DNA of 44,823 nt from Nitrospira sp. (GTDB taxonomy: Bacteria; Nitrospirota; Nitrospiria; Nitrospirales; Nitrospiraceae): positions 173,583-218,405 of the forward strand of contig SWDH01000042.1 in assembly GCA_005116945.1 (NCBI GenBank). Direction: 5' to 3'. Below, in pieces: positions 1 through 7,739 of the stretch (positions within the stretch are counted from its first letter, which is position 1; every line of letters starts with the position of its first letter). The translations under genes and the position numbers were made by a program. The notes below the pieces were generated by a model. It was not told where the DNA came from and ran no database searches. It saw nothing but the letters and a program-made list of their open reading frames with translations.

Positions 1-247
1 ATTGCTTTCTGATGGGAGCGGAGATTTCTCGATTGACCAGCTTGATTCTCTCGCCGTTCGGCCAGTGAATGGTTTCGCCGTGATACATGCTGGCAACGGC
101 CACCTGACGCAACGGCTCGGAGGGGTTGTTTTTGTTGACGATGACGGCGATGGACTCAGCGTGGGCGAAGGCAGCACACAACCAGATGGCGGCCGCGAAG
201 GCCAGCGCTTCCGGCCAGCGGTGTCTTGTATGGGGCGAGAGATTCAT
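1..247 (-). CDS. Phosphate-type periplasmic binding protein, 3' end outside window
   Basis: The minus-strand reading frame opens with ATG at 247 and runs off the left edge, leaving about 82 residues. The N-terminus is a signal peptide (hydrophobic run followed by AFAHA, then mature ESIAVIVNK). The mature start, with 'VIVNKNNP' and 'SMYHGETIHWPNG', resembles short PstS/PBP-like phosphate-binding proteins, which begin with a VVNP-type strand and an 'F.G....W.DG' stretch. It starts 10 nt after the porin stop codon, so the two are probably co-transcribed and may form a substrate-binding plus outer-membrane-channel unit for an anion such as phosphate. The ligand cannot be read from the sequence. 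Only the N-terminal part is visible. Confidence 0.65.
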   Translation of the reverse strand, partial: MNLSPHTRHRWPEALAFAAAIWLCAAFAHAESIAVIVNKNNPSEPLRQVAVASMYHGETIHWPNGERIKLVNREISAPIRKQ

Positions 248-257
248 GGTATGGCCG

Positions 258-1559
258 TTAGAAAATCCATGCGACGGAGGCGAGAAACCCATCGGAGAGA
301 TTCTGTTGGTCTTGGCCGTCATTGAATTGATACTCCGCCTTGATCACGTAATCTTCGACCGGACGATAGTTGAATCCGACAATATACTGATTTCCGGACA
401 GACTGCCCGTGGGACTCGCGGTGGTATTGGTCTTCGTATGGCCGATGAGGCCGACAAGCGCGAAGGTTGGGTTGTTGAAGTGTCTTCCTAGGACGGTCGA
501 GTTCAAGGAAGAAAACCAGAAGCGGTAGGTCAGCTGGGCATAGTAGCCCCACAAACTCGACGGCGCCGTCGATCCTTCGATATTAAAACGTGCGAATTCG
601 CCCCTGAGCACGAAATTTTCCAAAATTCTCACGTTTCGAGGCTTGAATTCCCCATCGAGTGCCATACCGGTAATCTTGTCGCCTTCGCCGGGCTTATAGG
701 CTCCACGGTATCCCGAAAATCCGATTTCGTACTGGTCGAAGAATTTGAAGGTCCCACGGCCAACAATCGCCTTATCGCCGTTATTATCAGGGCGCAAGCC
801 TGTTCGTGCGCTTTGCAGACCGAGGTCAGGGATGTTGCCGGGTGCTGCGATAAACTTATCCGTCAGCCCGTTGACCACCTGAAAGTCGTAGGTGGCTTTG
901 ACATTATCTGAGACCGGCACGAAACCGAACATGCCGAATCCTAAATCACCCCAGGTGGTGGGGGTCACGAGACGCGCGACGGAGGGGGGTCGCGTGAGGT
1001 CCCGGCGAGGGTCGAAGTGATCGAGGTTGAACTTGCCGAACGGAATTAGCAATACACCGGCACGAAAGTTGAACGCTTGAGCAAGCAGAAGGTCGACGTA
1101 TGCCTGCTCTGCCTCAGCTGTTCCGCTTGGAAGACCAAGATCGATTTCGGAGTAGATGCGAATCCGGTCGTGGATATTTCCCGAAATCAACAATTCCAAG
1201 TTGCCGTCATAGGTCGTGCGCCGGTCCTTGAGATTTTCGAACGTGATGGCGCCGTAGGCGCCTACTTTGATGTTCTGGACAAGCTGATCCGACAAGCTGC
1301 TCTGTTGTTTTTCTACGAGCACGAGGCGGTCTTTCAATTCCGTCAGTTCTGTTTGGTGCTGTTCCTCAATCTGCTGGAGCCGCTCTTTCAGTTTGTCGAC
1401 CGTATCCTCCTTGTGCGTCACGGCCGGTTGGTTTACGGTCTGAGCAAACAGCCCGCTCGGAAAGAGTATCCAAATCAGGAGCACTGCGAATAGAGTTTCG
1501 TACGATATGACGCGCTGCCCATCGGTGCGCGTATGAAACTGAAGCCAATGTTCTCTCAT
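258..1559 (-). CDS. Outer-membrane porin, phosphate-selective (OprO/OprP) type
   Basis: This 433-residue protein has an N-terminal hydrophobic export signal (cleavage likely after GLFA, near residue 39). A predicted coiled-coil of about 50 residues follows (alternating K/E/L/Q, 'DKLKERLQQIEEQ'), then a long region of alternating polar/hydrophobic beta-strands. It ends in Trp-Ile-Phe, the terminal aromatic expected of BamA-inserted beta-barrels. The coiled-coil-plus-barrel layout matches phosphate-selective porins O/P, which also carry a 'NFRAGVLLIPFG' type strand. Only one ATG precedes the signal; the preceding GGGAG is a plausible ribosome site. It sits 13 nt after a lipoprotein gene and 10 nt before a phosphate-type binding protein, supporting an uptake role. 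Anion specificity is inferred, not seen. Confidence 0.8.
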   Translation of the reverse strand: MREHWLQFHTRTDGQRVISYETLFAVLLIWILFPSGLFAQTVNQPAVTHKEDTVDKLKERLQQIEEQHQTELTELKDRLVLVEKQQSSLSDQLVQNIKVGAYGAITFENLKDRRTTYDGNLELLISGNIHDRIRIYSEIDLGLPSGTAEAEQAYVDLLLAQAFNFRAGVLLIPFGKFNLDHFDPRRDLTRPPSVARLVTPTTWGDLGFGMFGFVPVSDNVKATYDFQVVNGLTDKFIAAPGNIPDLGLQSARTGLRPDNNGDKAIVGRGTFKFFDQYEIGFSGYRGAYKPGEGDKITGMALDGEFKPRNVRILENFVLRGEFARFNIEGSTAPSSLWGYYAQLTYRFWFSSLNSTVLGRHFNNPTFALVGLIGHTKTNTTASPTGSLSGNQYIVGFNYRPVEDYVIKAEYQFNDGQDQQNLSDGFLASVAWIF

Positions 1560-1572
1560 GCCGTATAGCTCC

Positions 1573-2190
1573 CTATCGAAGCGGGGTAATGATCCAGTTG
1601 CTGATCACCCCTTTTCCTCCGGGACGACTAGTGTAGTGTCGCTGTCTGCTGGCCGGTAGTAACTCCCATTGAAACAATTGCTGCTGATACGGTTTCCGCT
1701 CTCCTTGGTAGACAGGTCTTCGTAGCTCTTCGATGATCAGATGCAACTCGTCGCCCACGATGAAGGTGAAGCCTTTCGTGCGTCGATCCGGCTTCTCTTC
1801 ATCCGCAACCGTGAAGGTCACCACTTCCTGCGGAAGCGCCGATCCCAACGCCTTCGAGAGTTCCTGCGCCAGCATCGTGCCCTGATTTGTAGTAAACACC
1901 CTGCGCGGGCGACCCGAGGTGAACGGCAACCATAATTCCTCACGGTATTCGAGAGGTTCTAAGAGTGTCAACATCTTTTTAGGGGAGATCGTGTAGGGGT
2001 GATGATTCGGGCCGAGCGACGGATAATCAGCTGGTAACTCTCGGAGGGCAACCCATGCAGCCTCAGATTGATGAATAATGAGATTCGGATGGGTTTCGCA
2101 CGACATGGAACTGCCAATGACCAGTATGAAGCAAGAGGCAAATAACCAATGGAACAGGTTTGCTGGGCAGCTGACGATCGGTGCCCTCAC
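1573..2190 (-). CDS. Putative lipoprotein of unknown function
   Basis: I choose a GTG start at 2190 (205 residues) because the longer frame upstream encodes remnants of an unrelated gene. The GTG also overlaps a TGA that ends the M28-peptidase-like remnant (GTGA at 2187-2190), a typical coupled start. The N-terminus has a hydrophobic stretch (LFHWLFASCFILVIG) ending in a lipobox-like SSMSC, so it is probably lipid-anchored in the periplasm. The remainder is soluble, with no motif I recognise; a stretch 'FTFIVGDELHLIIEEL' and a C-terminal 'GVISNWIITPL' suggest a beta-rich fold. It is the first gene of the lipoprotein-porin-binding-protein operon. Confidence 0.6.
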   Translation of the reverse strand: MRAPIVSCPANLFHWLFASCFILVIGSSMSCETHPNLIIHQSEAAWVALRELPADYPSLGPNHHPYTISPKKMLTLLEPLEYREELWLPFTSGRPRRVFTTNQGTMLAQELSKALGSALPQEVVTFTVADEEKPDRRTKGFTFIVGDELHLIIEELRRPVYQGERKPYQQQLFQWELLPASRQRHYTSRPGGKGVISNWIITPLR

Positions 2191-2469
2191 GGAAGGTTTG
2201 CCAATCTCCAGGCCAGGGCGGTCACATACCGAGCCACAGTGTGTAGAGTTTCCGGATTGATCGTGTTGGCGGTGTGGGTGGATGCCGCCGGTCCGGACGG
2301 TGATGGTTGGAACCTCCACTTCTTTGATGGACACGTGATCGCCGCCAGGTAATAATCCATACACGTCGAGCTTGTCGGTAATGCCCACCGTCTGCCCCGC
2401 TTCTAATACCACGCTCTTCTCCAATCCTGTCACACCGACCGTCAGACATCCATTTCCAATATCGCCCAC
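2187..2469 (-). pseudogene. Remnant of an M28-family peptidase C-terminus
   Basis: Two frames have to be joined to read it. One gives 'GDHVSIKEVEVPTITVRTGG', followed by 'IHPH'; the other continues 'ANTINPETLHTVARYVTAL' and 'AWRLANLP' to a stop at 2187. Together these resemble the end of Zn-dependent M28 aminopeptidases: SDH.SF...GVP, then IHP.YH...DT.DKINPE, then a C-terminal helix. The frame change lies near 2272. The metal-binding and catalytic N-terminal part is absent; upstream sequence belongs to a different gene family. The remnant's stop overlaps the lipoprotein GTG, suggesting the original operon contained an intact peptidase. Assignment rests on motif memory only. Confidence 0.45.
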
Positions 2470-2697
2470 TACCGCCCCCCTCTCCCTTGAGGCCCCCGGA
2501 CATGGCGATGACTTTGACGTAGGGAACGCTCCGATTCAGCTCGACCATCAGTTCAAGGCCGTTCATCGCAGACATAGTAAATCGATGATGACGAGGTCTG
2601 CGGCTCGCTCGCGAGAGCGCTCAAGACCCAGCAGGCCATTCGACACTTCGAGGACTTCGTGGCCGTCCCCTTCCAGCGCGGCACGCAGGAGCGCGCG
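2470..2697 (-). pseudogene. Response-regulator receiver-domain remnant
   Basis: On the minus strand, one frame reads 'LRAALEGDGHEVLEVSNG' and on to 'DLVIID', and another continues 'MSAMNGLELMVELNRSVP' then 'YVKVIAMSGG'. This is the middle of a CheY-like receiver domain: helix 1, the acidic phosphoacceptor strand, the M.G.EL helix, and the conserved MSGG strand. A one-base loss near 2579 breaks the frame just after the phosphoacceptor strand (IIDLL). The N-terminal acid pocket and the last helix are missing. The fragment is fused to an RHS-type remnant on its 5' side and to the peptidase remnant on its 3' side, so it cannot make a working regulator. Confidence 0.6.
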
Positions 2698-2960
2698 GAT
2701 CGGTCAGATCAATAATTCGCGATGCATTATCGTGGACACGCGTCGTTGTGTTGCCGAACTGATCAGAGGTGGTGGCTAACCTTCCGGCAATATCATAGGT
2801 GAATGTGGTCGTTTGGTTGGTGGCCAAGATTCTGCTGGTCAGAGCGGCTTGGCCTAAGGCATCCGTTTTCTGCATGGGGAAATTGGCGCTATTGAATCGG
2901 GTCGTGGCGCGATGCCCTCTCGGATCGGTTACGGTGGTCGAGGTGACAAGGTCCCGACAG
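2698..2960 (-). pseudogene. RHS/YD-repeat protein fragment
   Basis: The minus strand encodes tandem YD-type repeats: 'TVTDPRGHRATTRFNSAN', then 'TTTFTYDIAGRLATTSD' and 'GNTTTRVHDNASRIIDLTDP'. These carry the D..G......YD..G signature of RHS/YD proteins, very large secreted or toxin-delivery proteins. Only about three repeats remain. There is no start codon with a ribosome site, and the frame runs into a response-regulator fragment near 2697. Farther 5' (about 3170 to 3017) another short open frame ends 'VCNVNCGPTYTGVVI' and stop; its parent is unknown to me. The region is a graveyard of gene pieces rather than a gene. Confidence 0.6.
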
Positions 2961-3226
2961 CTTACCCGTTTCTGCCTGAAAAATCATCGAGGATACCGAT
3001 ATCTCCAAATTCCTAGATGACCACACCCGTGTACGTCGGTCCACAATTCACATTGCACACCTGACCCATAACGATTCCATTCGGGTAAACGTCTCCGAAG
3101 GCTAACCCCAAATTCCTTGCGCTGGCACAATACAACGGTTCAGCCTGCAGACCCCTGAGATCTAGGGTCTGTCACACAGCAGACGCAACAATACATTAAG
3201 GATCAAGAAACGGACGATGTGGAATC

Positions 3227-4204
3227 TTAAGAAGATCGGTCTCGCTCCGGCGAACGAGTCTTCGAGACGTCCCGCTCACTTAAATACCGGACCAGGTCTG
3301 CGGCCAGTTGCCGATCCTCCCCACGATCCGACCGGGCTAACGCCCGCATCACCTGCTCATAATTCCGCATGACTTCCTGGGGTCGTCCATGTCGGCGCGA
3401 GGTGCGCTTCAGCCGTTCCAGCGTCTCCCCTTTTTTGCTCGGTTCAGGCAGATGCCACACCGTCCACCGTTCATGCGTCATGCGATGAATTCGGCTCGTG
3501 GTGGTGGCCTCGATGCCATGCTCCCGTAAGGCCTCCGCAAACCCCTCTCGCCAACGCTGCAGATCGACCTTCCTTGGATTCAAACGCATCCCGTCGAGGC
3601 CCGCCGCTTTGACCGTCAGGTGGACGTGCGGATGTTGGGAGGGGTGCGGATCTGGATCGGTCTCGAACGTGTGGAGCACCATCGCATACTGAAACCCTGA
3701 GAACTCCCGCGTCGCAAAGTCACGGGCTGCCCGTTGGACGGACAACGGATCGGTGCGTGTCGGCATGGAGAGGACGAGATGAAAGGCATCGCGCATGGTC
3801 GAGTCGGCGAGGATCGGCATCCCGCCATCGCGCCATTCGGCTTTCAGATCGGCCACGGCGTCCTTCCCCTGAATCACCTGGCCGTCCTGATCCTCAATGT
3901 CGAGGAGCCCATCGCGCGAAATGTACGTGAGGTTGTTCGAGATGCCCTTCATCCCTTTCGGCGCTCTAACAAGTTTCACCACGACTTGGGGCGAACGACG
4001 GACCATGGCCTGCAGTTTCTGCCGCACATAGGTCGCCCGAGCCTGCGGCGTGCTAAGCCGTCCGCCGGTACTCACGAACCTGGAAGAACTCAGGCGAACA
4101 TGCTTGCTAGACCGCGGCCGCGGGAGGGTCTCCGTTGAGACATTGAAGAGCCGACTCCCCCACTCATCCAATTTGTCGTCGATCTGGCTCATGGCAGGAC
4201 TCAT
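3227..4204 (-). CDS. Relaxase (MobA/VirD2-type mobilization nuclease)
   Basis: This is a 325-residue relaxase, the nickase that cuts oriT and leads DNA into a recipient. A Tyr in 'ISNNLTYISRDG' (about residue 94) is the likely nucleophile. 'QHPHVHLTVKA' (about residues 190-200) is the three-His metal motif of the PF03432 relaxase family, followed by the 'MRLNPRKVDLQRWREGFA' segment typical of this class. The C-terminus is short and charged; no primase or helicase domain follows. Its ATG overlaps the MobC stop codon by 4 nt (ATGA), so the two are translated together. A nick-site-like sequence lies upstream of mobC. No type IV secretion genes are nearby, so transfer would need a helper system. 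Confidence 0.85.
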   Translation of the reverse strand: MSPAMSQIDDKLDEWGSRLFNVSTETLPRPRSSKHVRLSSSRFVSTGGRLSTPQARATYVRQKLQAMVRRSPQVVVKLVRAPKGMKGISNNLTYISRDGLLDIEDQDGQVIQGKDAVADLKAEWRDGGMPILADSTMRDAFHLVLSMPTRTDPLSVQRAARDFATREFSGFQYAMVLHTFETDPDPHPSQHPHVHLTVKAAGLDGMRLNPRKVDLQRWREGFAEALREHGIEATTTSRIHRMTHERWTVWHLPEPSKKGETLERLKRTSRRHGRPQEVMRNYEQVMRALARSDRGEDRQLAADLVRYLSERDVSKTRSPERDRSS

Positions 4205-4752
4205 TGGAGAGACCAGCGCGCCACCGTCCCGCGCAAGACATCAGAGACTCTGTCGGTGTGGGTTCGGATCACCCGGGAGAGTTCGGTGATCACCTCCACC
4301 CGAAACGCCGTTCGGTTGTGAGGAGAGGTATTCAAGACTTTCGCGATCTGGTTCAGGTTCCGTCCCAAAGCGAGGAGCTGTTGATTGGAGCGGGTCAGCG
4401 CGGCGAGTTCCGGCTGTCCCACATGGGGCTCCCCCGTCAATTTGGTGCGGATCATCGCGACCACCCAGGCCGTTGGCTGATAACCCTCGTGCCGGGCACA
4501 GGTGCGCAGCGCGGCGAGTTCGGAGGGCGTCACATTCAGTTTGATGCGGGCGGTGGCTCGTTCTCGCCGCCGCGTGAGGCGCAGCCGAGGAGCAGCCGAC
4601 GGTCGCGGCGTCTGGTCCAGGGCCTGGCGCAAGACCTGCCGGAGGGCATGGCTCGGGGTGACGCCCTGCTGCGCACAATAGGCCTGCCAGGGCGCTTTCA
4701 GCTCCCCCAAATCCACCGTGATCGTCGTCGTCCGTTTGGCCGTCTGCCCCAT
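4201..4752 (-). CDS. mobC: MobC-like relaxosome accessory protein
   Basis: This protein is 183 residues from the ATG at 4752. I prefer that start over the longer frame because AGGTGAG precedes it and the upstream residues are low-complexity. The N-terminal half is basic (TAKRTTTITVDL and an RRR-rich stretch). The C-terminal half has the MobC pattern 'LNVTPSELAALRTCAR', with 'LLALGRNLNQIAKVLN' and a closing helix. MobC proteins bind oriT near the nick site and help the relaxase open the strands. It is coupled to the relaxase by an ATGA overlap and lies directly downstream of the candidate oriT. The assignment rests on the ribbon-helix-helix-like start, the GRNLNQIA motif and the context. Confidence 0.8.
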   Translation of the reverse strand: MGQTAKRTTTITVDLGELKAPWQAYCAQQGVTPSHALRQVLRQALDQTPRPSAAPRLRLTRRRERATARIKLNVTPSELAALRTCARHEGYQPTAWVVAMIRTKLTGEPHVGQPELAALTRSNQQLLALGRNLNQIAKVLNTSPHNRTAFRVEVITELSRVIRTHTDRVSDVLRGTVARWSLQ

Positions 4753-4891
4753 CAGCTCACCTGCCTCAGCCCAAGTTGAGACGCCCCACGCCCACCCCGA
4801 TCTGTACCTGATTCTGGTCATCGGAGGAGAGTCCGTGCGTGGTGATCGGAGGGTCAAGGCACATGGGCACAATAATACAATAAACTGATAA

Positions 4892-4948
4892 TGTAAGACA
4901 AATGGTGGCGCTAGCCATATCCTGCAACCTCTTCAAATCGGTCTTACA
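4892..4948. other. oriT: Candidate origin of transfer (oriT)
   Basis: Within the leader of mobC there is an 8-bp inverted repeat, TGTAAGAC (4892-4899) and GTCTTACA (4941-4948). Between the arms lies a small hairpin, TGGC-GCTA-GCCA (4906-4917), immediately followed by TATCCTGC (4918-4925). TATCCTG|C is the nick consensus of IncP/VirD2-class (MOBP) relaxases, and those origins also place an inverted repeat just before the nick. The neighbouring genes encode a matching relaxase and MobC. The site is read by eye; cleavage would be expected between 4924 and 4925 on the plus strand. Confidence 0.55.
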
Positions 4949-5165
4949 CCATCCCTATGCCGACACGAATCCAAGACCACCGCTCACCCTCTCACACTAC
5001 GCAGAGGACGCCAGAAACGGGACCGGATCGCCTCGAAGCTGACAGGCAAATTGGCGATGCTGAAGCAATACCCCGGCCTGACTGTTCCAACGAAATATTT
5101 CAAGGAAGCGATGACCAAGCTGCGAGAGAACTTCCTGAAATGATTGTACCGCTCGATCTGGGATA

Positions 5166-5201
5166 GAGGAAGCCCCCGGCCCGAAGGCCGGAGGCTTCCT
5201 C
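5166..5201 (-). terminator. Strong GC hairpin, possible transcription terminator
   Basis: A near-perfect hairpin, GAGGAAGCCcCCGGCC-cgaa-GGCCGGaGGCTTCCTC, ends 7 nt beyond the stop codon of the small 80-residue gene on the minus strand. Its position suits a terminator for that gene, but no T-run follows on either strand, so it may instead be an RNA-stability hairpin or a pause site. Confidence 0.4.
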
Positions 5202-5208
5202 ACTGCGG

Positions 5209-5451
5209 TCAGCGACCTGAACGTTCCGCGATCCAGACCTTCGCCTGTTGGGCGACAGCCACGAGCGCGTCAAGGTCCGCCAGGCCGAAGGATTCGGAAT
5301 TCTTCCAGACTCCATCCTGGCTCTTGTACGAGCGGGCCACGGTCACGTTGTAGAACGGACCGTTCATGCCCTCGTTCTTCCAGATGCTCGCCTTGATGCT
5401 GCTGCATCGAAGCGTGGTGACCGGCTTGGGTTTCTTGTCTTGAGGTGCCAT
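5209..5451 (-). CDS. Small mobile-element-associated protein of unknown function
   Basis: This is 80 residues from ATG 5451, which is preceded at good distance by AAAGGAG. The upstream extension of the frame lacks a ribosome site. The sequence is a basic N-terminus (APQDKKPKPVTTLR), then a beta-rich core 'SIKASIWKNEGMNGPFYNV' and 'VARSYKSQDGVWKNSESFG', then a helix 'DLDALVAVAQQAKVWI'. The strand pattern resembles small single-domain proteins common in integrative elements and plasmids (similar in style to DUF736), but I do not claim a family. It lies between the mobilization genes and a long gene-poor stretch, and is followed by a strong hairpin. Confidence 0.6.
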   Translation of the reverse strand: MAPQDKKPKPVTTLRCSSIKASIWKNEGMNGPFYNVTVARSYKSQDGVWKNSESFGLADLDALVAVAQQAKVWIAERSGR

Positions 5452-5959
5452 GGTATGTCTCCTTTGGTTAGAGTTGATGTGTTGGCCTCTCACCGGGCGT
5501 GGAGGCCACACAGCGACGACAAAGGAGACAGAGAGGCCGCCGCACCCTGGCGGGCCGGCGGGCGCGATGCGGAGGAATGACCGCGCAAAGAAGCCGCCTC
5601 AGAGGCGGCGCGCGGGCATGATCGACGCAGCCCACCGGTGGAAAGCCAGGGCGACGGCCGGATGCGCACAGGCACTGGCCTTGAAACCACAAGCTGGGTC
5701 TCACGCACCGAGCGAACAGCGCGATTAGAGATTTGACACGAGGCGTACAGGTCCAGTTTTTATCTGCCGACAACAGTTCGCCCGCAGGTCGAGGTGAATG
5801 ATGGTCAACGGGTCGCCTTGGACACGGTCGTGAGGCGGCTGTCGGCCAGCAGGCGACCGACTACGCGTCAAATGGTCGCTGAACGCAGTGGCATACTGAA
5901 CGGACTCTCGGGAGGTTGCAGGGGAAGCACCACCATGGTGGTGAAAGAAGGGGTCAGAA
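5452..5959. other. Gene-free stretch with perfect palindrome
   Basis: I find no convincing gene in these 508 bases: open frames are Arg/Pro/Cys-rich and lack ribosome sites. The notable content is a perfect 17-bp palindrome GCCGCCTC-A-GAGGCGGC at 5593-5609. Its 11-bp core recurs at 7451-7461 on the far side of the toxin-antitoxin pair. Confidence 0.5.
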
Positions 5960-6535
5960 TCAGAGATGAGCAGCGTAGGGACGAAGCGCCGCCACGAATT
6001 GTGTCAAGGACTGACGTTCAAGCGTCTCGAGGTATTCGGCCGTGGTCTTGGGAGGATGTTTGAGCCTCACCCGATGCGTTCTGGCAGCGGCACAAACGAT
6101 GTTCGGTGCCAGATTGAAGAGATGCAGCAGAAACTCATCGGGGTGTTGGGGCGTGATACCGTACTTCTGGAGTTCCTTGTCAGGAAAGTCCGTGAGGTTG
6201 TAGGTAACAATCACGTCAGCCCTCCCGCGAATGGCGGCCGCCAGGACATGCCGATCATTCGGGTCTGGCAGGGTGAGAGAGGGAATCAGCTCCTCAAAAT
6301 GCTCAACGAGGCAGTCGCGAGCGTGCATATCCATGAGGTCTCTCGTGCGACGGAGCTGCACAGCAGTGAGGTCTGGTCGATCCTCAAGCACTGCCCGTAT
6401 CCACTCGTCATGAATGTGTGAGGACCATTTGGCGCGGAACAGATCCGTTAGAGCCAATTCGAGGAGCAGATCACGGAGAGGAGCGGGATACAGGACGCAG
6501 GCATCGTAGAGCGCGGTGAAGGTGGCCACATTCAA
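5960..6535 (-). CDS. PIN-domain toxin (ribonuclease)
   Basis: This 191-residue protein carries the PIN ribonuclease acid set: an early Asp in 'TALYDACVLYP' (about residue 11), a Glu in 'IHDEWIRA', 'LPDPNDRHVLAAAIRGRAD' and 'VIVTYNLTDFP'. The PDPNDRHVLAAA..G.AD..VT.N..DFP pattern is typical of the larger PIN toxins paired with HTH antitoxins rather than small VapC. Such enzymes cut RNA and arrest growth when the antitoxin is lost. Its ATG overlaps the stop of the HTH gene by 4 nt, so expression is coupled. It probably stabilises the surrounding mobilizable element. The RNA target is unknown. Confidence 0.85.
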   Translation of the reverse strand: MNVATFTALYDACVLYPAPLRDLLLELALTDLFRAKWSSHIHDEWIRAVLEDRPDLTAVQLRRTRDLMDMHARDCLVEHFEELIPSLTLPDPNDRHVLAAAIRGRADVIVTYNLTDFPDKELQKYGITPQHPDEFLLHLFNLAPNIVCAAARTHRVRLKHPPKTTAEYLETLERQSLTQFVAALRPYAAHL

Positions 6536-6990
6536 TAGCCCATCTTCAGTGCTTGCGCGTCTTCGGTCAGTTGATCGAGGGTCGCACGGCGGTCCGCGTC
6601 GATCTGATGTTTGTAGCGCATGAGATCGGCGAAGAGAATGCGCCGGTGGGTGCCCACCTTGCGGTAGGGGATTTTCTGCTCGTCTAACAGATTCACGAGG
6701 AACGGACGGGACACATTCAGCACGTCCGCGGCCTCTTGCGTCGTGAGTTCGGCATGGACCGGAATCAGTGTGACCGCATTGCCTGCCGACATTTCGTCAA
6801 GGATGGTGAATAGCAGTCGCACAGCCGAAGGAGGCAAAAACAGACGTTCAGGGGTTTTCCGCTTCTGAATAATCTGAACGTGGAGATCCATGGACTGGTT
6901 TTGATGCGATGCCAAGGCATGTAGCGCTTTCTTCGCGAGCGCGGCGTCCTCAGCGGTCGGCACAATCGGTTCTCTGGTCGAAGTGGTCAT
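6532..6990 (-). CDS. HTH antitoxin (excisionase-family DNA-binding domain)
   Basis: This 152-residue protein has a central helix-turn-helix of the excisionase/MerR-like type: 'ELTTQEAADVLNVSRPFL', 'VNLLDEQKIPYRKVGTHRRI', then 'LFADLMRYK' (about residues 83-130). The N-terminal part (LPPSAVRLLFTILDEM) is probably dimerising, and the acidic C-terminal helix (RATLDQLTEDAQALK) would neutralise the toxin. GAGGAG precedes the ATG at a usable distance. It is co-translated with the PIN toxin through an ATGA overlap and has a clear promoter at 7018-7046, where it likely represses its own operon, as is common for such pairs. Operator half-sites were not resolved. Confidence 0.8.
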   Translation of the reverse strand: MTTSTREPIVPTAEDAALAKKALHALASHQNQSMDLHVQIIQKRKTPERLFLPPSAVRLLFTILDEMSAGNAVTLIPVHAELTTQEAADVLNVSRPFLVNLLDEQKIPYRKVGTHRRILFADLMRYKHQIDADRRATLDQLTEDAQALKMGY

Positions 6991-7017
6991 GGATTCGCTC
7001 CTCTCTTCTCTGAAGGC

Positions 7018-7046
7018 AGTATAGCAGCCAATCGAAATAAACGCAA
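7018..7046 (-). promoter_or_regulatory. Predicted sigma70 promoter of the toxin-antitoxin operon
   Basis: On the minus strand TTGCGT (-35, 7041-7046) and TATACT (-10, 7018-7023) are separated by exactly 17 bp, 28 nt before the antitoxin ATG. Matches to consensus are 4/6 and 5/6. Confidence 0.6.
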
Positions 7047-7739
7047 TAACCGAAACAAGTGAAATGTCATGCAGGTTTCTGTGGTTGTGCGGTTTGTTCA
7101 GACCGCACGACGCAGCGCTGGCGGTTCCTCACCCCCAGGATGGTATCCCTCACTCTGCTCCTCGATCACTATCGAAGAGCCGAGCCGACCATGAACGGAC
7201 TCAGACACCGGACTCGCACACCGACCTCTTCTCAACATCGTGTTGCGCCCCTCACCCACGCGGGGGCGCAACAGAATCTCCCAGTCTGTGGCCACGCGCG
7301 GCTGCAAGCGTGACATCGTTCGCGATGGCGCGGTTGCCACGGGCGTGCCACACCCCTGATGGGTGACGGCTATTGTCTTCACACTGTCGAGCCGCGTTGC
7401 GCGGGACGACGGTGGCTGACCCCAGATGGCACGGCGTCTCCGGACGCGGTGCCTCAGAGGCATGCCTGCCGAAGTCCCTCCCCGCACAAGTTATCAATGC
7501 CTGAGCCTAAACTTCTCCGACACCTGCTTTTCTCGAGATTCGGGTGAGTTCCCCCTCGAAACGCTGGCTTACCCGCTCCCCCACGATCATTTCTATTATG
7601 CCGCCTCCCCTACCTTTTCGGTATGGTGAATAATTCTGAACCCTCTCATAATTGCCATTCCCGAGAGTTGTGCGGATATGTCAGTCGGCTCACTCGGCCT
7701 CATTGGTAGAACATGATGGAAAGGCCTGTCTAAAGCGTC
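7047..7739. other. Gene-free, hairpin-rich region inside the mobilizable element
   Basis: No supported gene: open frames here are on both strands, lack ribosome sites and have odd composition. The stretch contains a perfect 11-bp inverted repeat TGTTGCGCCCC / GGGGCGCAACA (7241-7251, 7263-7273). It also has a hairpin GGCAC-g-GCGTC-tccg-GACGC-g-GTGCC (7428-7453) that runs directly into GCCTCAGAGGC (7451-7461). Such clustered dyads fit protein-binding, recombination or replication sites of a mobile element, but no specific role is provable here. Confidence 0.45.

Noticed and set aside
2190-2469. Long N-terminal extension of the lipoprotein (298-residue frame)
   Set aside because: The extra residues belong to a decayed peptidase fragment; the signal peptide and lipobox begin after GTG 2190.
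5468-5773. 101-residue frame in the mobilizable element
   Set aside because: Rich in Cys/Arg/Pro with no ribosome site; looks like GC-biased noise.
7098-7487. 129-residue minus-strand frame
   Set aside because: No ribosome site and it crosses perfect dyads; composition is typical of non-coding GC-rich DNA.
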